Of a DNA stretch of 64,000 nucleotides, positions 6,854 to 15,446 are shown piece after piece. The translations under genes and the position numbers were made by a program. Below the pieces are notes generated by a model that worked only from the letters and a program-made list of their open reading frames with translations, made no database searches and was not told where the DNA came from. The stretch is from UBA2334 sp964396895 (GTDB lineage Bacteria; Pseudomonadota; Gammaproteobacteria; Burkholderiales; Burkholderiaceae_C): the NCBI GenBank assembly GCA_964396895.1, contig CAYNGJ010000005.1:1-64000 (forward strand), in the 5' to 3' direction. Positions within the stretch are counted from its first letter, which is position 1; each line of letters opens with the position of its first letter.

Positions 6854-9810
6854 CTCCACACCCACCCATCACCCCCGAGCTGATCCGCTCCGCATTGGCC
6901 CATGTGTCCGCCCTGGTGGCACGCGACGAATGGGCCAAGGTGGCCATGGCCATCAAGAGTGAGTTTCCAGACGAAACCGGCCTTGACCTGTTCGACGCAT
7001 GGAGCCAGACCGCTGGTGACGTGTACAACGCCAAGGCCACCCGCGACACCTGGAAAAGCGTTCGTGCCAGCGGTGGGGTGACGGTGGGCACACTGCTGCA
7101 CCTGGCCAAGCAAAACGGCTGGGAGCCGCCCAAGGGCCAGCAACCCGCCAGCCAGCCCGACCCCGAAGCCGCTGCCCGCCTGGCCCGCGAGCGTACCGAG
7201 CGTGCACAGGCAGAACAGGCCAGCATCGAGGCCGCACAGGCCCATGCAGCCCAAGCCGCCGCCGACCTGTGGGACAGCGCCAGCGACAGCGGCAACAGCC
7301 CCTACCTGGCACGCAAAGGCGTTGCCGGTGTGGGTGTGCGCTACCTGCCAGATGGTACGCTGCTGGTGCCCATGCGCGACGTTGACGGTGTGCTGTGGAA
7401 CGTGCAATGCATTGCCCCACAAAAAGGCCCTGACGGATCAGACAAACGCTATGGCCCGCCCCGCATCAAGGGCGGGCGCAAACAGGGCCTGTGGCACGTG
7501 CTGGGGGCCTTGCCTGTGCCCGTGGTGGGTGAGGGTGCCCATGAAGGTGCTGGCGCTGCTGGTGGCCCGTCTGGTGCGCCTGCTGTGGTGGTGCTGGCCG
7601 AAGGCTACGCCACAGCGGCCAGCCTGCACATGGCCACGGGGCACCCGGTGGCAGTGGCCTTTGACGCGGGCAACCTGGCTGCGGTGGCCAAGGCCCTGCA
7701 ACAGCTTTGCCCCGGTGCGTTGCTGGTGGTGTGCGGTGATGACGATGCAGACACCGAAGCCCGCACAAGCACCAACCCAGGCAGGCAAAAAGCCACAGCA
7801 GCGGCCAAGGCCGTCAAGGGGCTGGCGCTGCTACCCGAGGGCTTGCCACCCGGTGGCACCGACTTCAACGACCTGCACATGCATGTGGGCGGTGAAGCCG
7901 GTTTGGCTGCGGTGCGTGCCATCGTTGAGGCGGGGCTGCAGGCCTACCAGGCCACACAGGCTGCACGCATGCCAAAGGCCGGCACGCACCCTGCGGCAAC
8001 CAGCGCCAGCAGTGGCAACCCGCCCGAAGCTGAGCCCGAGTGGGACCGCTTCCACGTGAGTGACAAAGGCGTGTTTTACAAAGGCGTGGACAAAGACGGC
8101 AAGCCCACCACCCCCGAATGGGTGTGCACACGTCTGGACGTGGAAGCCCTCACACGCGACCAGGAGGGCCAAGGCTGGGGCTACCTGCTGGCCTTTACCG
8201 ACTCCGCGCATAAACTCAAGCAATGGGCCATGCCCGCCCGCATGCTGGCCGGTGATGGTGGCGAATACCGGGCTGTGCTGCTGGGTATGGGCCTTCGCCT
8301 GTCATCCAGCAGCCGCGCCCGCAACCTGTTGACCCAGTACATACAAACCCGCCAACCCAGCGAGCACGCCACCTGCACCGACCGCGTGGGCTGGCACGGC
8401 CGCTCGTTCGTGCTGCCCCATGAAACCATTGGCGACGATACCGAGCGCATCGTGTTTCAGAGCGAAAACGCCATGGAGAACACCTACCGCGTGCGCGGCA
8501 CGGTCGAGGCCTGGAAAGAACGTGTATCGGCCCTGTGCATGGGCAACAGCCGCTTGGCCTTCTCGGTGGCCTGTGCCTTTGCTGGCGCTGTGCTGCGGCC
8601 TGCTGGCATGGAAAGCGGGGGGTTCCACTTCCGGGGCGACTCATCCAGCGGCAAAACCACGGCCCTGAAGGTGGCTGCAAGCGTGTTCGGTGGTGCCAGC
8701 TACCTGCAGCGGTGGCGCACCACAGACAACGCCCTAGAGGCCATCGCCGCGCAACACTGTGATGGCCTGTTGATCCTGGACGAACTGGCACAGGTTGACC
8801 CCAAGACGGCGGGCGAATGCGCCTACATGCTGGCCAACGAGCAAAGCAAAGCCCGTGCGACCCGTGGCGGTGCACCGCGTGCCCGTCTGTCCTGGCGGTT
8901 GCTGTTCCTCAGTGCGGGCGAACTGGGGCTGGCCGACCACATGGCCGAAGGCATGAAGCGCACCCGCACGGGCCAAGAAGTGCGCATGGCCGACATCCCC
9001 GCCGATGCTGGCGCTGGCATGGGGGCGTTTGAGGCGCTGCACGGCCTGGAAGGTGGGGCCGACTTTGCCCGGCACATTACAGGGCAGGCGGGCAGCGTTT
9101 ACGGGGCTGTGGGCTATGCCTGGTTGCAGTGGCTGACCGAGCAAGCCGACACCCTGAAACGGCGCATCCGCACCGATGCCGATGCACTGGCCATGCAACT
9201 GGTGCCCGAATCTGCCAGCGGGCAGGTTCACCGCGTGGGTGCCCGCTTTGCGTTGGTTGGCGCTGCTGGTGAGCTGGCCACAGAGGCGGGCTTGACGGGC
9301 TGGCCCAAGGGCGAAAGCACCCGTGCCGCACGGGCATGCTTCAATGCCTGGCTGGCCGCACGTGGGGGGACTGGCAATGGTGAGGTCACGGCCATGCTGC
9401 GGCAGGTGCGCCAGTTCCTGGAAGCGAACGGGGAAGGGCGGTTTACCTGGTGGCACCGTGCGGCAGATGACCACAACGCCAAGACGTTGCAGCGGGCCGG
9501 GTTCAGGCGCATGGTCAACGAGCAAGGCGAACCCATCAAGTCCAATAGCCAGCACCTGGGGGAGTTTGGCGACAAGATGCACCCGGTTGACGGCGAGGGC
9601 ACATCATCAGAGTTCTTTGTGTTGCCAGAGGTGTTCCGTTCAGAGCTGTGCAAGGGCTTCGCGCATGAAGCTGTGTGCAAGGTGCTGGCCGATCATGAAT
9701 GCCTGGTGATGAACGAGCCCGGCAGGCATGCCAAGAAGGTCAAGCTACCCACCCTGGGGCAGACCCGGTGTTATCACATCCCGGCGAAAATCTTCGAACT
9801 TGAAGTGTGA
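6850..9810 (+). CDS. P4-alpha-like primase-helicase
   Basis: Replication protein of the element, 986 residues. Domains in order: PriCT-2 (about 10-95), a charged linker, a Toprim primase core with the P4-type motif EGYATA at 251-256 and the acidic GDDDAD at about 295-300, and a DUF927 helicase region (about 395-720). The helicase region has Walker A GDSSSGKTT at 596-604 and Walker B LLILDEL at about 640-646. A C-terminal domain (to 986) could bind the origin. P4 alpha combines primase, helicase and origin binding in one polypeptide; this protein has the same order and is longer than alpha (about 780). It ends the alpA operon, overlapping the previous gene by four bases. Iterons flanking it are the likely target. 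Confidence 0.9.
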   Translation: MTPHPPITPELIRSALAHVSALVARDEWAKVAMAIKSEFPDETGLDLFDAWSQTAGDVYNAKATRDTWKSVRASGGVTVGTLLHLAKQNGWEPPKGQQPASQPDPEAAARLARERTERAQAEQASIEAAQAHAAQAAADLWDSASDSGNSPYLARKGVAGVGVRYLPDGTLLVPMRDVDGVLWNVQCIAPQKGPDGSDKRYGPPRIKGGRKQGLWHVLGALPVPVVGEGAHEGAGAAGGPSGAPAVVVLAEGYATAASLHMATGHPVAVAFDAGNLAAVAKALQQLCPGALLVVCGDDDADTEARTSTNPGRQKATAAAKAVKGLALLPEGLPPGGTDFNDLHMHVGGEAGLAAVRAIVEAGLQAYQATQAARMPKAGTHPAATSASSGNPPEAEPEWDRFHVSDKGVFYKGVDKDGKPTTPEWVCTRLDVEALTRDQEGQGWGYLLAFTDSAHKLKQWAMPARMLAGDGGEYRAVLLGMGLRLSSSSRARNLLTQYIQTRQPSEHATCTDRVGWHGRSFVLPHETIGDDTERIVFQSENAMENTYRVRGTVEAWKERVSALCMGNSRLAFSVACAFAGAVLRPAGMESGGFHFRGDSSSGKTTALKVAASVFGGASYLQRWRTTDNALEAIAAQHCDGLLILDELAQVDPKTAGECAYMLANEQSKARATRGGAPRARLSWRLLFLSAGELGLADHMAEGMKRTRTGQEVRMADIPADAGAGMGAFEALHGLEGGADFARHITGQAGSVYGAVGYAWLQWLTEQADTLKRRIRTDADALAMQLVPESASGQVHRVGARFALVGAAGELATEAGLTGWPKGESTRAARACFNAWLAARGGTGNGEVTAMLRQVRQFLEANGEGRFTWWHRAADDHNAKTLQRAGFRRMVNEQGEPIKSNSQHLGEFGDKMHPVDGEGTSSEFFVLPEVFRSELCKGFAHEAVCKVLADHECLVMNEPGRHAKKVKLPTLGQTRCYHIPAKIFELEV

Positions 9811-10019
9811 CTGGGAGGATCTGTGCATGTTGACCGCTGTTTTTCAGCGGTTGGCCGTTTCGCAAACCCATATGAATCAACACCTTACCTGCTGGCGCTG
9901 TTTCCCTGATAGGTGGTACCTATGCTGAAGCATGATGTACGACATGACTTTACATAATGGATGTTGTAGAACATTCGGGATATAAAATCAAACTATCGTT
10001 CACCTATCGTCTAAACGGC

Positions 10020-10039
10020 TTATCATTCAAGCATGATAA
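10020..10039. promoter_or_regulatory. Palindromic operator over the start of the HTH gene
   Basis: TTATCAT-N6-ATGATAA is a perfect 7-bp inverted repeat that includes the ATG at 10033. Upstream there is AT-rich DNA with TATAAA at 9981-9986 and two TATCGT units (9994 and 10005). A repressor bound here would block its own gene, so autoregulation by the encoded HTH protein is plausible but inferred. Confidence 0.5.
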
Positions 10040-10332
10040 ACACCCAGTTTACAGAGGCTTTAGCAGCCCTTGGCATCAGGCAGAGCGCCTATGCCAGACT
10101 GATCGAGGTCACGGGAAAGTCAGTGAGTGCCTGGGCAACTGGCCGCGTGCCCGTACCTGGCGTGGTCGCCCGGCACCTGGAGGTGTTGGCCGCTCTGAAT
10201 GCCCTGCATGCAGCCCATGTGCTGGGGTTGAAGCCAACGCCAGCCGTTGACGGTGTGCGAGTGGATGACCTGGTGGGGTTGCAGGCAGTTTTAACCCTGA
10301 CCCCTACACCTAGCGACGATGCTGGCCAGTGA
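10033..10332 (+). CDS. XRE/Cro-like HTH protein
   Basis: A 99-residue protein. Residues 3-60 fit a Cro/CI-type helix-turn-helix: FTEALAALGIRQSAYARLIE, then the recognition part KSVSAWATGRVPVPGVVARHLEVL. The tail is non-conserved. The gene has its own AT-rich upstream region and a palindrome over its start codon. It lies between the primase-helicase gene and the candidate origin, so it may control copy number, excision or the iteron region. It is transcribed separately from the operon before it. Confidence 0.65.
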   Translation: MINTQFTEALAALGIRQSAYARLIEVTGKSVSAWATGRVPVPGVVARHLEVLAALNALHAAHVLGLKPTPAVDGVRVDDLVGLQAVLTLTPTPSDDAGQ

Positions 10333-10781
10333 TGTGCCGTTGACCTGACCGTGTGCACGCACGCAGTGTCGTGTCGTGCATGCCCCATATGCCCGGGCAA
10401 TAGCCTGCAGTGGCAATTGCCGATACCAAGCGATAGCCCACAGCCCGACCGAATCCCACCAGTTGACCGCCTGATACCAGGTTATGGCCAGCGGGCTTGT
10501 CAGTGCAACTGGGTGCCGTGCATCGGCCCATGCGCCGTGTATGTCGGTGCCGCCGATGGGGGCGGTGCGGGTTTCCCTCCGCGCTGTTGGTGGCCGCTTG
10601 GCATTCAATCCAGTGGTGTGGGGTGGCTCAATTATTGAGAAAAGCTATCGCGATGACCAGTTGCGCGAAAATTACTGTGCTTGGGCCGATGCCGCTGCTG
10701 ACCAGTTTTTGATGCCGCCGACCATAAGCCAAGTCGTTATTTGCCGATTTTGCACAATAAACAGGCAAAACAAGCGGCTTA
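10333..10781. other. Non-coding stretch before the origin region
   Basis: I see no gene here. The ORFs that cross it have no ribosome binding site, no recognisable domain, and run into the iterons. It becomes more AT-rich toward 10640-10770, where GGTTCCC iterons begin. Confidence 0.45.
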
Positions 10782-11156
10782 GGTTCCCATGTTCCCACCT
10801 GCTGGGAACCAGGTTCCCGCCTCTGATGGGAACCTATTTTCTTTAATTAAATCATTGGGTTGAGTGAGTTATCCACAACAGGTTCCCATGGCTCCCACTA
10901 AAAAAGAACGACACCCGGGTGGAAGCTGTTCGCAAAACGTGAGGCAATGGGCTGGTGCATTGTCAAAAACTATCGCCACGGGAGGGGTGGTCAAATCTCT
11001 GGACCTTCAGCCGCTAGACCGACCGGTTAACCATTTTTTCACGTGCGCAAGTTTTGAGCTTTTTTTATTTTGGGTTTTGAGGGGGGGAGTGATAGGTCCC
11101 ACCTATTTTGGGTCACACCAGATCGGCGCGATGCCGCCATAAGTCGCTGTGGATAA
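10782..11156. other. Candidate replication origin (iterons, DnaA boxes, AT-rich)
   Basis: GGTTCCC/GGGAACC heptamers occur at 10782-10788, 10804-10810, 10812-10818, 10828-10834 and 10881-10887, with a GTTCCC at 10791-10796. An AT-rich stretch (about 10836-10857) separates them. A perfect DnaA box TTATCCACA lies at 10869-10877 and a second, inverted, at 11148-11156. Together with the primase-helicase gene upstream this is the expected make-up of an origin. P4 itself does not need DnaA, so the DnaA boxes would be a difference. Confidence 0.65.
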
Positions 11157-11181
11157 GTGCCTGGGGACGTGGCAGCAAAGG

Positions 11182-11225
11182 ATGTGCCCCCAGCTTCTGG
11201 ATTTGTGCCCCAAAATGTGCCCCCA
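11182..11225. repeat. TGTGCCCC triplet repeat
   Basis: TGTGCCCC occurs three times at 22 and 12 bp spacing between the candidate origin and the tRNA (units begin near 11183, 11205 and 11217). It could be arm-type integrase sites near the attachment site, but this is inference and the units are few. Confidence 0.35.
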
Positions 11226-11300
11226 CGTTGCCCCGGCTTGAAGCGGTTTTATGTGGACTTGTGCGGAATCGAAAACAAGGCCACAGAGTGAGAAAAGAAA

Positions 11301-11332
11301 AAGCCCGGATGCTTATGGAAGCATGCGGGCTT
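11301..11332 (-). terminator. Terminator of tRNA-Arg
   Basis: On the minus strand AAGCCCG and CGGGCTT enclose an inner AAGCAT/ATGCTT stem with a 4-base loop, and the 3' arm is followed by TTTTTCTTTTC. It lies six bases past the encoded CCA of the tRNA. Confidence 0.8.
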
Positions 11333-11337
11333 GAGTT

Positions 11338-11412
11338 TGGTACCACCAACAGGAATCGAACCTGTATCTAGCGCTTAGGAGGCACTCGTTCTATCCATTG
11401 AACTATGGCGGC
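11338..11412 (-). tRNA. tRNA-Arg (anticodon CCU)
   Basis: A cloverleaf of 75 nt including the encoded CCA (11338-11340). The acceptor arm GCCGCCA pairs with TGGTGGT, the anticodon loop is CTCCTAA (anticodon CCT) and the T-loop is TTCGATT. It reads AGG codons. tRNA 3' ends are common attachment sites for P4-like elements, and the element lies on the 3' side of this gene, so it is the likely integration site. No second copy of the 3' end is in the window. Confidence 0.95.
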
Positions 11413-11450
11413 ACAAGGCGCGGATTCTACCCAAGCCCCGTCAGCAAACC

Positions 11451-14400
11451 TCATTCGTGGGGCAGGGTGAAGATGAGGTCAATGGCGTTTTCCTCGCCCG
11501 CCCGGGCCCGCAAGGTGAGGCGGCGCGACACGTCGTAAAACAAGGACACCGTGCCCATGGCGCTGTTGAGCCCGGTCTCAAACACCATGTACAGGCGGTT
11601 GGACAAGCGCTTGCCCAGCGCCACCCCCGCCGCCTGGGTGGTGCCGTCGGCCTGGGTGCTGGCGCCGCGGAATGAAATATCGTCCAACCCCAGGCGGCTG
11701 GCCAGGCTGGCATCCATGGCACCGCCATTGCTGCTGAGCAGCGCCAGCGCGGCCTGTTGCAGGATGGCGGCTTCCGCGCCCCCCCCTGAGGCCTTGCGCC
11801 CCAGCACCAGCCAGGCGAGTTTTTCGCTGTCGGGCATGTCGGGGCTGGCGTACAAGCTGACGCGGGGGGCTCGGGCGGTGCCCGTGATCTTGACGCCGAC
11901 CACCTGGGTGTCGCTGTCGCGAAAGGCGCTGGCGGGCCGCACGGCCAGGATGTTCAGGCTGGGGTCGTCGTAGGGGCCGGAGAATCGGATCACCCCTTCC
12001 GAGATGCGCAGTTGCTGGCCGTAGGCGCGGTAGCTGCCATCCAGTGTGCGCACCTCACCCAGCACCCGCAGCGTGGGCGCGCTGGGTGTGCTCACGAGCG
12101 ACACTTTGCCACCCAGGCGGGTCTGCAAGCCTTGGCCACGCACCTGCAACTGCTCGCCCAACGCAATGTTGACCAGCAAATCGGTTTTGACGCGGCTGCC
12201 TTTCTCCAGCGTGGCCACGCGGGTTTGGCGCACTACCACGTCGTCGCCCAGCGAGGGCGCGGATTCATCGGGCAGGATGAACAGGGCCTGGTCCACGGCC
12301 AAGTCACCGCGCAGGCGCAGCAACTGGTCTTGCAGCGTGGCCGACACGTCGCCCGACAGGGTCAGTCGGCGGTCCGCACGGGCGGACACTCGGAGTTTGT
12401 CGGCCTTGGCTTGCAGCCGAATGCGGGGTTGTTGGGGCAGGGCGTTGGCACCCGTGGTCCATTGGACCTGGCCGGTGCCGGTGAAGGTGCCGCCCTGTTT
12501 GGCGCCGCCCGCGCCTTCCAACGAAAGCTGGGTGATGTCGATTTGCTCCCCCGAGAGCTTGGCCACCAGGCGGCCATTGCCAAACTCCAGGCCTTCGACG
12601 ACCGAGCGCAGGGCCAGGTCGGTGGCCTCCAGCTGGCCTTGCCAATCGGGTTGGCCCAAGGTGCCACTTGCCTGGGCGTTGAGCAGCAGCCGCCCCTTGG
12701 CCCGCCAGCCCGGCGGCGCCATGAGCGACGACCACAGACTGAGCTCCGGTAGGCTGGCCCGCAGGCTGGCCGTCAACGGTGCCTGTGGGGTGAGTGCCCA
12801 CACGCCCTCTTGCAGTTGCCACTGGGTGCGCACCTGGCCTTGCAGCTGCCCTCCCAGGCGGCTGTCCCATTCCAGATCGGCCAGCAAAGCGTTGCCTTGG
12901 GTGCGCACCACCAACTGGGCTTGCTTGAGTTCGGCGGGCACCCAAGGGGTGCTGGCGTCGGTGGCCTCGGGGTTGCGCACCCGCAGGTCACCTTGCTGGC
13001 GTTGCAGCTCCAGCCGCAGCTGGGGTTCGGCGGGCGTGCCACGGGGGGGCGTCTGCAGCGGCCAGCTGAGTTGCCAGCGGCCTTGGAACTGCAGGTCGGT
13101 GCTCAGTCCCGCGTCGGCCAACCAGCGTTCTTCGCCGTTGCCCAGCAGGCTGGCGGCGGTGTCCAGCCAGTTCAGACCGAGCTGGTGGATGCGTCCCTCG
13201 GTGCGCAGCACCCCCTTGTCGGAGGACAGGTGTTGCCAGCTGAACCGCGTCAGCGGGGTCGTGGTGGACGCGGCACGCTGGGGCGTTGCCGTCTGGCGTG
13301 GCACGGCCTGCAGGCTGAGTTCGCCGGGGCCCACTTCCCACTGGGTGTCTTTCCACCCCAGGGTGATGGCTTGTGCCGTTTGCACGGTCAGTGCCTGGGT
13401 AGCCTGTGGGCCGTGCAGCTGGGCCTGCAACTGGTCCAGCACCGCTTGTCCGCCGTCGGCGCTGAGACCGTTGGTTTGGACTTGTGCGGACAGGCGCGCG
13501 CGCAACTGGCCTCGGCTGAAGTCGCCGGAGGCGCGAAGGCGGCTGTGTTTCAGGTTGCCATCGAGTTGCAGCAGCAGGCCGCTGGCCCGAAGTTCGGGCT
13601 GCTCGGCCTGTGGCCGGGCGCTGAGTTGTTCGCTGCTCAACTGGGCTTGCAGGCTGGGGCCATCGGCCTGGGCCCAGCCGCCCCGCCAGTCGGCGGTCAG
13701 TTTGGCGTTGCCGGTCAGTGCCAGCTGGGCCGGCAGCACCTGGGCCATGCCGGGCAGCCCTTGCACCCAGGCCTTGAGCTTGCCCAGGTCAGTTGCTTGT
13801 AGGCTGAGCTGGCCTTGGCCTTGGTTTGCGGCCAGTTGGCCCTTGACTTCGCCATCCGCCCCAGGGGTGCGCAGGCGGAGCTGGCCCGCGAAGGCCAACG
13901 GTTGCGTGGCCACGTCGGCGCTGCCTTGTACCTCGGCCCCCAGGGCGCGCAGCTGCAGCTCACTCAGCCTGAGCTGTTGCCCCGTCCACACGCCTTGTGC
14001 CTTCAATGCACGCAGGCTCACCCCCCGTTGGCCATGGCGTGTCCGAGGTTCACCGGGTGCAGGCCCTTGGCCACCTTTCAGGTCAACGCTCAGGCGGGTA
14101 TCGGACCGGGAGGTGGGCTGCAGCAGCACTTGGCCCGACAGCCCACCGGGCGCCAGACTGGTGTGCAATTGGTGCAGCGGCACGCCCGTCAGGGTCAGTT
14201 GGGCCTGGGCGGTGGCGTGGCCCGCTTGCCAGCGCCCTTGGCCTTGCACGCTGCCGTCCCCCACCTTGGCGAGCAGGCGCGTCACGTCAACGGCTTTGGG
14301 GCTGGCATGGGCCGCCAGTTGCAGTGCAGACACGGGCAGTTTGCCCAGGTCCCAGGCGCCTGCAGCGGCGTTGGCCAGCGAGAGTTGAATTTGCCACGCA

Positions 14401-15446
14401 TCGGCAGCAGCGGGTTGAACCGAGGCTTGACCATTGAGCAGGGTGGTGGGCAATTGCGGCCAGAACGCGGCCAGGTTCAGTTGTTTGACCTGCGCCTGCA
14501 AGGCGTGCAGTGGCTGCTGGCGCCACGGGTGCAGGGTGGCCGTGGCGTCCAGCCCGGGGCGCACCGCACGGGCACCCACGGTTTCGTCGAGCAGCTTGGC
14601 CTGCACGGTCAGCGCCGCCTCTTTGGGGGCACCGTCCGTGCCAGGGGTGGGCGCCAACTCTCCCCGAATGCGGGCGTTCAGGCGCCCTTGCCAGGGTTGG
14701 GCTGGGTCGCTGCCCAGCGCTGGCAATTGACCTTGAATGCTGGCCTTGACCTCGGCGCTCAGGGTCATGGGGGCTTCTGCCTGCAGGACGGCGTCCACCT
14801 GGTAGCGCCCCTGGGCGGCTTCCAACTGCAGGTCTTGCAGCAGGTGGCGGGCTTCTTCGTCTTCGCCCTCGTACAAGTAAGTGCCCTGGATGCGGTCGAT
14901 GTGGACGGGCTGCTGGCCCGCCAGCGTGAGCCGCCCGATGTCAAACGCCACCTGCAGGCCCAGTGGCAGAACCAGTGAGTCCGGTGGTGTGGGTGGCGTG
15001 GGAGAGGCGGGACTGTTGTCGCTGACCTCGAGGGTGGCGGCCTTGACGGTGACGGCCAGCGGCTCGGCCTTGATGAGCGGCAGAAAGTCCCAGGTCAGCG
15101 TCACGTCGGTGGCCGAAGCGCTCAGGCCCTGCCCGTCGGTCCACGACAGCCGTGCGATGCGGCCACCCTCGCGCAGCGAGGCTTCGGTGTCGTCCAGCTC
15201 CAGTGCGTCGAGGGCGGGCACCCAGGGGCGCACCAATTGCAACGTTTGTTGCAGCGAGTTGTCGGAGCCCGACCAGACCCACAGCGCAAACAGGCCGGCG
15301 GCGGCCGTGGCCGTCACGGCCCCAGGCAGCCACAGCGTGAACCACGCCACCACAAACGCCACACCGTTGACGAGGCGCCGCCAAAGTGCCACAGGCACCT
15401 GGCTGAGTTGTTGCACGCGGTGGCGCAGGGGTGGGTGGCGTGCCAT
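11451..15446 (-). CDS. tamB: Translocation and assembly module protein TamB
   Basis: Inner-membrane-anchored periplasmic protein of 1331 residues that, with TamA, serves outer membrane assembly and probably phospholipid transport. A single hydrophobic segment (about residues 25-60) anchors the N-terminus. A very long repetitive beta-rich body follows, and the C-terminal 300-400 residues form the conserved TamB (DUF490) domain, with the usual pattern of VRTLDGSYRAYGQQL and a closing FRGAS-like segment. The start is the ATG whose A is the last base of the tamA stop. The upstream extension of the frame lies inside tamA and is rejected. Last gene of the moxR-to-tamB run. Confidence 0.93.
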   Translation of the reverse strand: MARHPPLRHRVQQLSQVPVALWRRLVNGVAFVVAWFTLWLPGAVTATAAAGLFALWVWSGSDNSLQQTLQLVRPWVPALDALELDDTEASLREGGRIARLSWTDGQGLSASATDVTLTWDFLPLIKAEPLAVTVKAATLEVSDNSPASPTPPTPPDSLVLPLGLQVAFDIGRLTLAGQQPVHIDRIQGTYLYEGEDEEARHLLQDLQLEAAQGRYQVDAVLQAEAPMTLSAEVKASIQGQLPALGSDPAQPWQGRLNARIRGELAPTPGTDGAPKEAALTVQAKLLDETVGARAVRPGLDATATLHPWRQQPLHALQAQVKQLNLAAFWPQLPTTLLNGQASVQPAAADAWQIQLSLANAAAGAWDLGKLPVSALQLAAHASPKAVDVTRLLAKVGDGSVQGQGRWQAGHATAQAQLTLTGVPLHQLHTSLAPGGLSGQVLLQPTSRSDTRLSVDLKGGQGPAPGEPRTRHGQRGVSLRALKAQGVWTGQQLRLSELQLRALGAEVQGSADVATQPLAFAGQLRLRTPGADGEVKGQLAANQGQGQLSLQATDLGKLKAWVQGLPGMAQVLPAQLALTGNAKLTADWRGGWAQADGPSLQAQLSSEQLSARPQAEQPELRASGLLLQLDGNLKHSRLRASGDFSRGQLRARLSAQVQTNGLSADGGQAVLDQLQAQLHGPQATQALTVQTAQAITLGWKDTQWEVGPGELSLQAVPRQTATPQRAASTTTPLTRFSWQHLSSDKGVLRTEGRIHQLGLNWLDTAASLLGNGEERWLADAGLSTDLQFQGRWQLSWPLQTPPRGTPAEPQLRLELQRQQGDLRVRNPEATDASTPWVPAELKQAQLVVRTQGNALLADLEWDSRLGGQLQGQVRTQWQLQEGVWALTPQAPLTASLRASLPELSLWSSLMAPPGWRAKGRLLLNAQASGTLGQPDWQGQLEATDLALRSVVEGLEFGNGRLVAKLSGEQIDITQLSLEGAGGAKQGGTFTGTGQVQWTTGANALPQQPRIRLQAKADKLRVSARADRRLTLSGDVSATLQDQLLRLRGDLAVDQALFILPDESAPSLGDDVVVRQTRVATLEKGSRVKTDLLVNIALGEQLQVRGQGLQTRLGGKVSLVSTPSAPTLRVLGEVRTLDGSYRAYGQQLRISEGVIRFSGPYDDPSLNILAVRPASAFRDSDTQVVGVKITGTARAPRVSLYASPDMPDSEKLAWLVLGRKASGGGAEAAILQQAALALLSSNGGAMDASLASRLGLDDISFRGASTQADGTTQAAGVALGKRLSNRLYMVFETGLNSAMGTVSLFYDVSRRLTLRARAGEENAIDLIFTLPHE

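Noticed and set aside
9811..10019. Sigma-70 promoter before the HTH gene
   Set aside because: TATAAA is present at 9981, but the spacing to TTGTAG at 9964 is only 11 bases, too short for a normal promoter.
10484..10846. ORF of 120 residues before the iterons
   Set aside because: No ribosome binding site or domain, and it runs into the iteron cluster.
11182..11225. CRISPR-like repeat
   Set aside because: Only three 8-base units with unequal spacing; no array or cas genes.
12046..14388. Long plus-strand ORF opposite tamB
   Set aside because: It is a GC-rich shadow of the tamB codons, with Ser/Arg/Pro-biased composition and no domain.
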